From contig UQUZ01000010.1 in the NCBI GenBank assembly GCA_900544375.1, positions 4,349 to 68,348 on the forward strand: a stretch of 64,000 bases of DNA, written 5' to 3'. Each line of letters begins with the position of its first letter. Within the stretch, counting starts at the first letter, position 1. The translations under genes and the position numbers were made by a program. This document shows positions 49,066-57,261 of the stretch, piece after piece. This stretch comes from an uncultured Oscillospiraceae bacterium (GTDB lineage: Bacteria; Bacillota; Clostridia; Oscillospirales; Acutalibacteraceae). Below the pieces are notes generated by a model. The model was given only the letters and a program-made list of their open reading frames with translations, did no database searches and was not told the origin of the DNA.

Positions 49066-51447
49066 ATGAGAACCAACCTCCCCCTGAATTTCGGCTGGCG
49101 TTATACGCCAGCCTTCGACCCGGCGATGGTTATGCCGGATTTTGATGCGAGCGCATTAGAGTGCGTTGACATCCCACACACCTGCAAGGAGCTTCCCCTC
49201 AACTATTTTGACGAGCGGGATTATCAGTTCGTCAGCGGCTACCGCAAGGAGTTTTCCCTGCCCCGGGAGATGAAGCGAAAGGGTAACCGTTTCCTGCTGC
49301 ATTTTGAGGGCGTGGCCAACGCCGCGAAGGTGTATCTCAACGGCGCGTTCCTTGGTGAACATAAGGGTGGCTACACGGCTTTCACCTTTGACGTGACAGA
49401 AACGGTCAAAACGCGCGGCAACGTCCTCGCCGTGGAGGTGGATTCCACGGAGCGGGAGGAAATCCCGCCCTTCGGCAGGGTCGTCGATTATCTCTGCTAC
49501 GGCGGCATTTACCGCGAGGTCTGGCTTGAATGCGTTAACGAGGTGTATATCGCGGATACCTTCATCCGCACAAAGGATCTGCTGCTTGGCAAAAAGAAGC
49601 TGCTCGATATCGACGTAACGTTTTCAGAAAAAACGCAGGGCGATTTAAAGCTTGCATTATATGACGGCGAAAAGCTGATCGCTTCCCGGGCCTGCCCGTT
49701 TGAGGCAAAGGTGCTCAATCTCAAATGGCGCGTTTCCGGCGTGACGCTCTGGTCCACCGAACACCCAAAGCTTTATACACTGAAGGTCGTCTATAATGAC
49801 GGCGCGGATGAAAAATCCTACCGCTTCGGCTTCCGGGAGTGCGAATTCCGTAAGGATGGTTTTTATCTCAACGGCAAAAAGCTCAAAATTCGCGGCCTCA
49901 ACCGCCATCAGGCGTATCCGTATGTTGGCTATGCGATGCCGGCCTCCGCGCAACGGGCGGATGCCGACCTCTTAAAATTTGAGCTCGGCTGCAACCTTGC
50001 GCGCACGTCGCACTACCCGGATTCCACGCACTTCCTCGATCGCTGCGATGAAATCGGCCTGCTCGTGTTTACCGAGATGCCGAGCTGGCAATTCACCGGA
50101 GAGGGCGAATGGCGCGAGAACTGCCTGAAAAACGTGGCGGACATGGTCAAACGCGACCGTAACCACCCCTGTGTGATCCTCTGGGGCGTGCGCGTCAACG
50201 AAGGGCCGGACTGCGACGAGCTGTATGAAAAGACAAATGCCATCGCCCATTCACTGGACGATACTCGTCAGACGGGCGGTGTGCGCAACTTCCCGCAGAG
50301 CCATCTGCTGGAGGATGTGTATACCTACAACGACTTTATCCATTCCGGCGGCAAGATCGCGCTGAACCTGCCCCTGCTTGTGGCAGGGCCAAATGCGCCT
50401 TATCTCGTCACGGAACATAACGGGCACATGTATCCAACCAAGAGCTTTGACCGCGAGGAGATCCGTGTGGAGCATGCGCTGCGCCACGCCCGCGTGTTGA
50501 ACGCGGCCTACGGCAGCAGCCGCACCAGCGGCGCGATCGGTTGGTGCATGGCGGATTACAACACGCACAAGGATTTTGGCAGCGGCGACCGCATCTGCTA
50601 CCACGGCGTGACGGATATGTTCCGCGTGCCGAAGCTTGCCGCCGCGCTCTATGCCTCCCAGCAGGACGATACGCCAGTGATGGAAATTTCCTCCTCCATG
50701 GATATCGGCGAGCATCCGGGCAGCCAGCTTGGGCAGGTTTACGCCTTTACCAACTGCGACTATATCAAGCTCTATAAAAACGGCGTATATGTGAGCACGG
50801 CTTACCCGAACAAAAAGGCTTTCCCACACCTGCCGCATCCGCCGGTTTTCACGGATGATTTCATCGGCGACGCGCTCACCGAAAAGGAGCATCTCAACGA
50901 GACCGCGGCTAAATTCCTCAAGCCCGCGCTGGTGGCCGGCTCAAAATACGCGTTCTCGATGCCGAAGAAATATTTCCTGATGGCGGGCCTTGGCATCGTC
51001 ACGAGCGGCATGAAGATTGGCGATATGGTCTCCCTTGTTGAAAAATACATCGGCGGTTGGGGCGACGAGCAAGTTTCTTACCGCTTTGAGGGCTATAAGG
51101 ACGGGCAGCTTGTTAAAACAGCCGTCAAAACGGCGGTGGCTGAGACAAAGCTCGACGTCCGCGTAGATAATCCGGAGCTTGTGGAGGCGGATACCTATGA
51201 TGTGACCCGCGTTGCGCTGACGGCCGTTGATCAGAATGGCAACCGCCTGCCCTTTGCGAGCAACGCCGTGACCGTCCATGTGGAGGGCCCCGCAGAGGTG
51301 ATCGGCCCCAAGAGCTTTGCCCTCATCGGCGGCGACCGCGCCTTCTGGCTGCGCACGAAAGGCGCAAGCGGCGAGGCTGTCGTCACCATTACGGTTGAGC
51401 ATATGGGAACCTATACCTGCAAGGTGCAGGTGACAAAGCGGCAGTAA
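49066..51447 (+). CDS. Glycoside hydrolase family 2 protein (beta-galactosidase-like)
   Basis: 793 residues. Jelly-roll sugar-binding domain (about 10-170), an immunoglobulin-like domain to about 265, and a TIM barrel with the acid/base Glu379 in RVNEGPD and nucleophile Glu450 in VTEHNGH; a C-terminal beta domain follows. The family removes beta-linked galactose, glucuronate or mannose; the Glu motifs do not decide which. No signal peptide. Start at the ATG 49066 (GAAAGGA upstream); the frame opens at a TTG at 49045. It is 17 bases after the GH36 gene, so substrate carrying both alpha- and beta-linked sugars is likely. Confidence 0.9.
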   Translation: MRTNLPLNFGWRYTPAFDPAMVMPDFDASALECVDIPHTCKELPLNYFDERDYQFVSGYRKEFSLPREMKRKGNRFLLHFEGVANAAKVYLNGAFLGEHKGGYTAFTFDVTETVKTRGNVLAVEVDSTEREEIPPFGRVVDYLCYGGIYREVWLECVNEVYIADTFIRTKDLLLGKKKLLDIDVTFSEKTQGDLKLALYDGEKLIASRACPFEAKVLNLKWRVSGVTLWSTEHPKLYTLKVVYNDGADEKSYRFGFRECEFRKDGFYLNGKKLKIRGLNRHQAYPYVGYAMPASAQRADADLLKFELGCNLARTSHYPDSTHFLDRCDEIGLLVFTEMPSWQFTGEGEWRENCLKNVADMVKRDRNHPCVILWGVRVNEGPDCDELYEKTNAIAHSLDDTRQTGGVRNFPQSHLLEDVYTYNDFIHSGGKIALNLPLLVAGPNAPYLVTEHNGHMYPTKSFDREEIRVEHALRHARVLNAAYGSSRTSGAIGWCMADYNTHKDFGSGDRICYHGVTDMFRVPKLAAALYASQQDDTPVMEISSSMDIGEHPGSQLGQVYAFTNCDYIKLYKNGVYVSTAYPNKKAFPHLPHPPVFTDDFIGDALTEKEHLNETAAKFLKPALVAGSKYAFSMPKKYFLMAGLGIVTSGMKIGDMVSLVEKYIGGWGDEQVSYRFEGYKDGQLVKTAVKTAVAETKLDVRVDNPELVEADTYDVTRVALTAVDQNGNRLPFASNAVTVHVEGPAEVIGPKSFALIGGDRAFWLRTKGASGEAVVTITVEHMGTYTCKVQVTKRQ

Positions 51448-51473
51448 TGAGATAAATAAAGTATGAATCGTTT

Positions 51474-51512
51474 TCGCAGCTTCCCATTCCGGGAAGCTGC
51501 GATTTTTATTTT
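51474..51512 (+). terminator. Terminator of the GH36-GH2 operon
   Basis: TCGCAGCTTCCC pairs with GGGAAGCTGCGA around ATTCC, followed by TTTTTATTTTT. Confidence 0.92.
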
Positions 51513-51569
51513 TGCCTGCCGAGCGAATTGCATTTGCAGGCTTTTGAAGTTTTCTTTTTTGCATCAGGC

Positions 51570-51598
51570 TTGACAAATACCCTAGGGAGGTATATTTT
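51570..51598 (+). promoter_or_regulatory. csoR-copA promoter with CsoR operator in the spacer
   Basis: TTGACA at 51570-51575, then 17 bases and TATTTT at 51593-51598. The spacer contains ATACC-7-GGTAT (51577-51593), so a bound repressor would cover the promoter. Confidence 0.65.
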
Positions 51599-51608
51599 AT
51601 AAATAAAC

Positions 51609-51629
51609 AAATACCCGCTATGGGTATTT
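51609..51629. promoter_or_regulatory. CsoR operator, perfect palindrome
   Basis: AAATACCC, five bases, GGGTATTT: a perfect 8-bp inverted repeat of the TACCC/GGGTA type typical of CsoR sites, between the promoter and csoR start. Confidence 0.75.
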
Positions 51630-51648
51630 GGGGAAGGAGGAATGCTTG

Positions 51649-51984
51649 GTGGATTCCAATCAAGAGAAGGTTGATGTCGAAATAGGATGTGAGAAGTGTT
51701 GCCCACGCTATAAAAACAGCCCGCGTGACGAAAAGGCGGTTCGCCTGCTTCAAAACCGGCTGAACCGGATGATCGGCCAGCTCAACGGGATTAAAAATAT
51801 GGTGGAGGGGAACCGCTACTGCGGCGATATCCTTACACAGGTGGCGGCGGTGGAAAGCGCCTTGCAGAGCTTTGGCTACCTAATCCTCCACGATCACTTG
51901 GAAACCTGCGTTGTGGAAGAAATCCGGAAGGGGAACACGCAAATTGTGGAAGAAGCGGTGGATTTGATGAAAAAATTAAAATAG
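51649..51984 (+). CDS. csoR: Copper-sensing transcriptional repressor CsoR
   Basis: 111 residues from GTG 51649 (AAGGAGG nine bases before; TTG at 51646 is also possible). The four-helix fold holds Cys58, His83 and Cys87, with the same spacing (25 and 4) as the Cu(I) ligands of characterised CsoR. Unusual for the family is an extra Cys-rich N-terminal tail (Cys14, Cys17, Cys18). When Cu(I) binds, the repressor leaves DNA; the two operator palindromes just upstream suggest it controls itself and copA. Confidence 0.92.
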   Translation: MDSNQEKVDVEIGCEKCCPRYKNSPRDEKAVRLLQNRLNRMIGQLNGIKNMVEGNRYCGDILTQVAAVESALQSFGYLILHDHLETCVVEEIRKGNTQIVEEAVDLMKKLK

Positions 51985-52008
51985 GATATCAGGAAATGGG
52001 GTGGAAAG

Positions 52009-54600
52009 ATGCAAACAGAAAAATTCCGTGTGACCGGCATGACCTGCGCCGCATGCAGCGCGCATGTGGAAAAGGCGGTGGCCGCAGTGCCCGGTGTGGA
52101 GGAAGTGACAGTCAGCCTGCTGACGAACTCGATGCACGTGGCCTTTAACCGGCCTGCCACGGCGCAGGAAATTTGCAGCGCGGTTGCGTCGGCCGGTTAT
52201 GGGGCGGAGCTGGAAGGCTCTGCCAGGGGGAAGGGCCAAAGCCGTATGGCCGCGCGGGAGGCGTTGGAGGATCATGAAACGCCGAAGCTCATGAAAAGGC
52301 TGATCGCTTCCCTATGCCTGCTGCTGCCGCTGATGTATGTGTCAATGGGTCACAAAATGTGGGGCTGGCCCGTTCCAACCGCGTTGGGGGAAAACCCAAT
52401 GGCGATCGGTCTGTATGAAATGCTGTTAGCCGGGCTGATTATGGTAATTAATCAGCGATTTTTTATCAGTGGCTTTCAAAGCCTGATGCACGGCGGGCCA
52501 AATATGGACACACTGGTATCCATGGGGAGCGTCGTCGCGTTTGGTTATAGTGTAGCGATATTGTTCTCCATGAGCAGCGCCCTGCTCGGCGGCAATTTGG
52601 AAGGGGCGGCCCATTATGCGCATGAGCTGTATTTTGAATCGGCCGCAATGATTTTAACGCTCATCACCGTTGGCAAGCTGCTGGAAGCCTACAGCAAGGG
52701 CAAAACGACCAACGCCATTAAGGGCCTGATGGATCTTGCCCCGAAAACAGCGCATGTGCTGCGCGGCGCGCAGGAGGCAACCGTGCCGGTGGAAGAGGTG
52801 CGCGTGGGCGATACCTTTTTGGTGCGGCCTGGCGAAAGCATTCCAGTGGATGGGCGGGTTTTGGCAGGGGAGAGCGCGGTCAACGAGGCGGCGCTCACCG
52901 GCGAGAGCCTGCCGGTGGATAAAGCGCCCGGCAGTTTGGTCAGCGCGGCAACCCTGAACCAGAACGGCGCGCTCACCTGTGTAGCCACCCGCGTCGGCGG
53001 CGATACGACGCTCAGCCAGATTATTGAAATGGTGGAGAATGCCGCCGCGACGAAAGCACCGATTGCAAAGGTGGCGGATCGGGTATCCGGCGTGTTCGTG
53101 CCGGTGGTGATCGGCATCGCCTTGGTAGCCGGCGCCGCCTGGCTGATTGCAGGAAAAACCTTTGGCTTTGCATTGGCGCGCGCAATCAGCGTGCTCGTCA
53201 TCAGCTGCCCATGCGCATTGGGGCTTGCAACGCCCGTGGCGATCATGGTGGGCAGCGGGGTAGGCGCTAAAAAGGGCGTGCTGTTCAAAACGGCCTCTGC
53301 GCTGGAGGCAACAGGAAAGACGGACTTTGTTGTGTTGGATAAAACCGGGACGGTCACGCAGGGAAAGCCCCAGGTGACCGATCTTCACCCAGCGCCCGGT
53401 GTGGCAGAGGCGGAGCTGCTACAAACTGCCGCCGCGCTGGAGGAGAAGAGCGAGCACCCGTTGGCACATGCCATTCGGGCAAGAGCGGTCGAAACCGGCC
53501 TGCAATATGATTCTACCCGTGCGTTTGCCGCGTTGCCCGGCCACGGCGTACAGGGTGAGATTGGCGGGAAAGCCGCTTTCGGCGGCAACGCCGCCTTGAT
53601 GCAGGAGAAAAACCTTTTGACCGGCCAGATGAAGCAGGCAGGCGAGGCGCTAGCCAACGAAGGGAAAACGCCGCTTTATTTTGCTCTGGGCGGGCGGCTG
53701 CTCGGGATTGTTGCAGTAGCGGACGTGGTAAAGCCGGACAGCGCAGAGGCAATCCGGATACTGAAGCATATGGGCGTGCAGACCGTGATGCTCACCGGCG
53801 ACAACCGCCGCACGGCAGAGGCGATCGCAGGGCAGATCGGCATTGATGCAGTGGTTGCCGACGTGCTGCCGAATGATAAGGAAGCCGTTGTGCGCAGGCT
53901 TTCGGAATATGGGAAGGTGGCCATGGTCGGCGACGGCATCAACGACGCCCCGGCGCTGACCCGCGCAGACGTCGGCATCGCCATCGGAGCAGGGGCGGAC
54001 GTGGCCCTGGATGCGGCGGACGTTGTGCTGATGAAATCGAGCCTTTTGGATGTGCCGGCCGCAATCCGCCTATCCCGCCAGGTGCTGCGCAATATCCACG
54101 AAAACCTGTTTTGGGCGTTTCTTTACAACTGCATCGGGATTCCGATTGCAGCGGGCGCGTTGATCCCCATCTTCGGCCTGCAACTCAATCCAATGTTCGG
54201 CGCCGCCGCGATGAGCCTTTCGAGCTTCTGCGTTGTGATGAACGCGCTGCGGCTGAATCTGTTCCACATGCACGCTGCGAAGCGGGATACCAAGCGAAAA
54301 AAGATCCCCATGCCGGAGTTCCTATCCGGCTTTCAGGAGAAACAATGCCCGGCCTTTGCGCCGGAAAAAATGGAGGTAACATCAATGAAAAAAACGATTT
54401 TGATCGAAGGCATGATGTGCGCGCATTGCCAGATGCATGTGCAGAAGGCGCTCGCCGCAATAGACGGCGTGAGCGCTGTGGATGTGAATCTGGAGGAAAA
54501 GAAGGCGACTGTGACGCTTGCCAAGGTTGTGCCGGACCAGGCGATGATGGACGCAGTGACGCAGGCCGGTTATACGCCGGTCAGCTGCTCGGCGGAGTAA
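52009..54600 (+). CDS. copA: Copper-exporting P-type ATPase with C-terminal CopZ-like domain
   Basis: 863 residues. N-terminal metal domain with Cys13-x-x-Cys16, eight membrane helices, the TGES actuator loop, Cys400-Pro-Cys402 transport site, phosphorylated Asp444 in DKTGT, and the HP and GDGIND motifs of Cu(I)-ATPases. At the end (from residue 793) sits a second HMA domain with Cys804-x-x-Cys807, after a linker. Most CopAs carry all HMA domains at the N-terminus. The linker contains an AGGAGG-like site and ATG (54385) in frame, so a free CopZ-like chaperone may also be made. It follows csoR by 24 bases. Confidence 0.94.
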   Translation: MQTEKFRVTGMTCAACSAHVEKAVAAVPGVEEVTVSLLTNSMHVAFNRPATAQEICSAVASAGYGAELEGSARGKGQSRMAAREALEDHETPKLMKRLIASLCLLLPLMYVSMGHKMWGWPVPTALGENPMAIGLYEMLLAGLIMVINQRFFISGFQSLMHGGPNMDTLVSMGSVVAFGYSVAILFSMSSALLGGNLEGAAHYAHELYFESAAMILTLITVGKLLEAYSKGKTTNAIKGLMDLAPKTAHVLRGAQEATVPVEEVRVGDTFLVRPGESIPVDGRVLAGESAVNEAALTGESLPVDKAPGSLVSAATLNQNGALTCVATRVGGDTTLSQIIEMVENAAATKAPIAKVADRVSGVFVPVVIGIALVAGAAWLIAGKTFGFALARAISVLVISCPCALGLATPVAIMVGSGVGAKKGVLFKTASALEATGKTDFVVLDKTGTVTQGKPQVTDLHPAPGVAEAELLQTAAALEEKSEHPLAHAIRARAVETGLQYDSTRAFAALPGHGVQGEIGGKAAFGGNAALMQEKNLLTGQMKQAGEALANEGKTPLYFALGGRLLGIVAVADVVKPDSAEAIRILKHMGVQTVMLTGDNRRTAEAIAGQIGIDAVVADVLPNDKEAVVRRLSEYGKVAMVGDGINDAPALTRADVGIAIGAGADVALDAADVVLMKSSLLDVPAAIRLSRQVLRNIHENLFWAFLYNCIGIPIAAGALIPIFGLQLNPMFGAAAMSLSSFCVVMNALRLNLFHMHAAKRDTKRKKIPMPEFLSGFQEKQCPAFAPEKMEVTSMKKTILIEGMMCAHCQMHVQKALAAIDGVSAVDVNLEEKKATVTLAKVVPDQAMMDAVTQAGYTPVSCSAE
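54385..54600 (+). CDS. copZ: CopZ-like copper chaperone, nested in-frame start within copA
   Basis: The 3' end of copA, read from ATG 54385, encodes 71 residues beginning MKKTILIEGMMCAHC, a complete heavy-metal-associated domain. GGAGG stands eight bases before the ATG and the next codons are AAA AAA, both good for initiation. Free CopZ carries Cu(I) to CopA and CsoR. Most likely copA and copZ were once separate genes that became fused by loss of the stop codon. Whether the short form is made is a prediction. Confidence 0.5.
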   Translation: MKKTILIEGMMCAHCQMHVQKALAAIDGVSAVDVNLEEKKATVTLAKVVPDQAMMDAVTQAGYTPVSCSAE

Positions 54601-54629
54601 AAAGCAAGCAAAGTTACCGCCAGTCGAAA

Positions 54630-54680
54630 AGCCGCTCCGGGGAAACAAAGCTGTTCTTTTCCCGGAGCGGCTGTTTGTAT
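54630..54680 (+). terminator. Terminator of the csoR-copA operon
   Basis: AGCCGCTCCGGG pairs with CCCGGAGCGGCT around a 19-base loop, followed by GTTTGTAT. Confidence 0.75.
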
Positions 54681-54722
54681 CTGTTTGAATCCGGAAGGAT
54701 GCGCTGCGGCCGTAACGTGCGC

Positions 54723-54751
54723 TTGACACAAAAAAGAATATGATATAAAAT
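54723..54751 (+). promoter_or_regulatory. Promoter of the DUF4417 gene
   Basis: TTGACA at 54723-54728 and TAAAAT at 54746-54751 with a 17-base spacer. Leader of about 177 bases before the start codon. Confidence 0.75.
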
Positions 54752-54786
54752 GGAATTATACAATATAAAAGTAAATTCATCTTAAT

Positions 54787-54924
54787 TTTACAATAAATGT
54801 ATATTTTCACAAGGATAATTGTAAACTTTCTGTGAACCCCGGCATTTGTTGCATCATGCAGGGCAACAAACATTGCGTTTTTGCCTATTGGTAGAGAGTT
54901 TTTCTCAAATTCAATACCAATAGG
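54787..54924 (+). promoter_or_regulatory. Leader with three inverted repeats
   Basis: In order: TTTACAAT/ATTGTAAA (54787-54825), TTTGTTGC/GCAACAAA (54845-54870), CCTATTGGTA/TACCAATAGG (54884-54924). All arms are perfect. The right arm of the last one runs into AGGAAG, the ribosome binding site of the gene at 54935, so its hairpin would hide that site. No T-run follows any of them, so translation control rather than attenuation is suggested. Confidence 0.55.
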
Positions 54925-54934
54925 AAGTGCAAAG

Positions 54935-56296
54935 ATGACAGAAGAAAATTACCGTTACCGCACAAGCCGGCTTCTGCTCCGGAATCAATTTGAGGGCAGC
55001 GGCGCATGGAAAATCCCGATGATACCCAAAGCCGCGTTTGATGAGGAAGAATTCCGGGATCTGCGGCTGATCGGCTTTGATAAAACAAAGCTGGAGGATG
55101 AACGGCATTTGGGGCGGATCGTCCATTTTTTTCTCTACGACTACAAGTTTGAGAGGGTGTGGAAGGATCCCGATCATGATATCGAAAAGCTCAAACGGTA
55201 CCGGGCAGCGCTCTCACCTGATTTTAGCATGTATGTTGAAATGCACCCGCTGATGCAGCTTTATAACACCTTTCGCAACCGTTGGTGCGGGGCGTATTTT
55301 GCCTCGGAGGGGATGCGTGTGATCCCCACCGTGAGCTGGGGGGATGAGCGCAGCTTTGCCTTTTGCTTCGAGGGGATTCCAAAGGGGAGCACCGTGGCGG
55401 TTTCGACCTATATGGTATCGGAGCACGGGAATCGTGCGGATCAGAAACCGTTTTTCATGAAGGGCTATGAGGAGCTGCTGCGGCGGGTGGAGCCGGAGCG
55501 GATTCTCTGCTATCACGAGCCGTTCCCGGAGATGCGGGGCAACATTGTCCCGATCGATTATGAGCTCAGCTCCTGGCGGCATATGGACGACGATGCTTAC
55601 GTGCCGTCTAAATACGCGAAATATATCTGCGGGCTGGAGCCAGTGCCGCCGGGCTGCGAACTGGTGATTAAGCGCGGCTATGTGATGCGGGACGATGGAT
55701 GCCGGATGGGAATGGGCAGCGCCTACGGCGGCAAATGGAAGCCGAAGAAGGAAGAGGACAAGCGGTTTTTGGGGCAGCCGGGGGAGATAAAAATTACTTA
55801 TGTAAGCGGATATAAAGTAGCAACTAAAATTGGAGAAGATGGGCGTGCAATCAGAGAGAGGCATTATACGGATCACAGGAGACCCGATAAGCATTCTGAT
55901 CCTCATGATCATGAGATACATTGGGATAATCCAAATGAGCACCCCGATCCGCAAGGCCATATCAACTATCCGAATGGCGTACCGGAATTTAAATATTTTG
56001 GAGGATTTACAATGGAGCATACAGACATATTAACTGGTAACACAGGGGAAAATCATTTTGAAACAATCAATGATTTCAAAGAATGTATGCGCTACCATGG
56101 AGAGGTAGAGTTTGAGTGGAAGGGAACTCTTTATACGATCACTCATCCGGAAGGTATGATAAATATTAGCGAAGCCTGGAAGCCGGAAACGGAAAAATGG
56201 TGCGCGACGGCGGACGAAGCCCTTGAATATATGATAGACGGTGTCCGGCTTCGGGAGATCATTACACAGGTAGAAGTAAAAGCCAGGACAATATAA
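54935..56296 (+). CDS. DUF4417 protein with an extra C-terminal module
   Basis: 453 residues. Residues about 20-290 match DUF4417 (FRNRWCGAYFASEGMRVIPT, RSFAFCFEGIPKGSTVAVSTYM), a family without known function, often near mobile DNA. From about residue 290 comes a different part: a His/Asp-rich stretch (HRRPDKHSDPHDHEIHWDN, then INYPNGVPEFKYFGG) and a small C-terminal domain. The DNA of this second half is more AT-rich than the first, so the gene looks like a fusion. Start at ATG 54935 after AGGAAG. No phage genes are nearby. Whether the second part binds metal is not known. Confidence 0.75.
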   Translation: MTEENYRYRTSRLLLRNQFEGSGAWKIPMIPKAAFDEEEFRDLRLIGFDKTKLEDERHLGRIVHFFLYDYKFERVWKDPDHDIEKLKRYRAALSPDFSMYVEMHPLMQLYNTFRNRWCGAYFASEGMRVIPTVSWGDERSFAFCFEGIPKGSTVAVSTYMVSEHGNRADQKPFFMKGYEELLRRVEPERILCYHEPFPEMRGNIVPIDYELSSWRHMDDDAYVPSKYAKYICGLEPVPPGCELVIKRGYVMRDDGCRMGMGSAYGGKWKPKKEEDKRFLGQPGEIKITYVSGYKVATKIGEDGRAIRERHYTDHRRPDKHSDPHDHEIHWDNPNEHPDPQGHINYPNGVPEFKYFGGFTMEHTDILTGNTGENHFETINDFKECMRYHGEVEFEWKGTLYTITHPEGMINISEAWKPETEKWCATADEALEYMIDGVRLREIITQVEVKARTI

Positions 56297-56386
56297 TAGA
56301 GAATTACAAAATTCGAGTGCATGACAGGCCTGTTGAGGGCCTTGCCCAATATCTGTAGATGGCATGCCAAAATTGCATCTGCCGTC

Positions 56387-56431
56387 GGCCGCGCGGAGAG
56401 AAGCTGTTTCTTCCTCTTCACGCGGCCTTTT
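56387..56431 (+). terminator. Terminator of the DUF4417 gene
   Basis: GGCCGCG pairs with CGCGGCC, extended inside by AGAAG/TTCTT pairing, followed by TTTTCATT. Confidence 0.75.
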
Positions 56432-56558
56432 CATTCATATATTAGAGATTGCGGGCGCGCAATTTCCACGCATTTTGTTTTTTTGCGGGCCGGTTTGCGG
56501 GCAGATCGCACAAACCTTGAAAATTCGTGATTCCGCCGAAATTTTTATGAAATAATTG

Positions 56559-56587
56559 TTGCTTTTTCCAAATCGGTGTGGTATCAT
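56559..56587 (+). promoter_or_regulatory. S10 operon promoter
   Basis: TTGCTT at 56559-56564 and TATCAT at 56582-56587 with a 17-base spacer; transcription would start near 56594. Confidence 0.6.
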
Positions 56588-56771
56588 ATTCAAGCATGCT
56601 GTGTAGGTGTGCAGATATGCGATGATGCAGAAGGTGGCCGCCCCTTGAGGCGGGGAATTTCTGCGGAGTATGTCCGATTTACAAACCGGGCGAAAGAATA
56701 CTGGCTCGCTTCGGCCGGCCGCAGTTTGTGCTGCGGCGGGTTTTCTGCGGCCAGGCGCGAACAATCGGAAC

Positions 56772-56802
56772 CCGGATCATGTTCTCAGCAGATCCGGTTT
56801 TT
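56772..56802 (+). terminator. Attenuator-like terminator in the S10 leader
   Basis: CCGGATC (56772-56778) pairs with GATCCGG (56791-56797), followed by TTTTT, 78 bases before the rpsJ start. In this position it can end transcription early unless refolded. Confidence 0.55.
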
Positions 56803-56879
56803 CAATGCAGCAAGGTGAAACACCCGGCTCAGTGTTCAGATTTTCGCGTTGCCCGCCAACAATGAAGGAGGCGTTCCCC

Positions 56880-57191
56880 ATGGCAGTTAAGGAAAAGATC
56901 CGCATCAGGCTCAAGGGCTACGATCACAATCTCGTCGATAAATCGGCGGAGAAGATTGTTGAGACGGCCAGAAACACAGGCGCGCAGGTCTCCGGTCCCG
57001 TGCCGCTTCCAACTGAGAAGGAAGTCGTCACCGTGCTTCGTGCCGTGCACAAGTACAAGGATTCCAGAGAGCAGTTCGAGCAGCGCACCCACAAACGGCT
57101 TATCGACATTCTCAGACCCTCGAACAAAACCGTCGAGGCTCTGACAGGTCTTGAGCTTCCCGCCGGCGTGGAAATCGAGATTAAGCTGTAA
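56880..57191 (+). CDS. rpsJ: 30S ribosomal protein S10
   Basis: 103 residues, normal length. KIRIRLKGYDHNLVDKSAEK and RTHKRLIDILRPSNKTVEAL are the conserved stretches. S10 sits in the head of the 30S subunit and also acts as NusE in antitermination. First gene of the S10-spc operon; GAAGGAGG lies nine bases before the ATG. Confidence 0.97.
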   Translation: MAVKEKIRIRLKGYDHNLVDKSAEKIVETARNTGAQVSGPVPLPTEKEVVTVLRAVHKYKDSREQFEQRTHKRLIDILRPSNKTVEALTGLELPAGVEIEIKL

Positions 57192-57261
57192 GGCTAATCC
57201 GCTTTACGTGCCGCAGGTCAAGTTGGCGCAAGCCAACCAATAACCGAAGGAGGAAAGGTAA

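Larger units (their letters stand above)
56297..56879 (+). other. Intergenic region and leader of the S10 operon
   Basis: Holds the DUF4417 terminator, the S10 promoter at 56559-56587 and a leader of about 285 bases with several hairpins: GCAGAA/TTCTGC enclosing CCGCC/GGCGG (56627-56664), GCCGCAG/CTGCGGC around 56720-56740, and an attenuator-like CCGGATC/GATCCGG plus T-run at 56772-56802. No gene. Confidence 0.6.

Noticed and set aside
54935..56296. Prophage or insertion element around the DUF4417 gene
   Set aside because: No integrase, transposase, phage structural gene or attachment repeat is nearby; the gene sits between a copper operon and the S10 operon.
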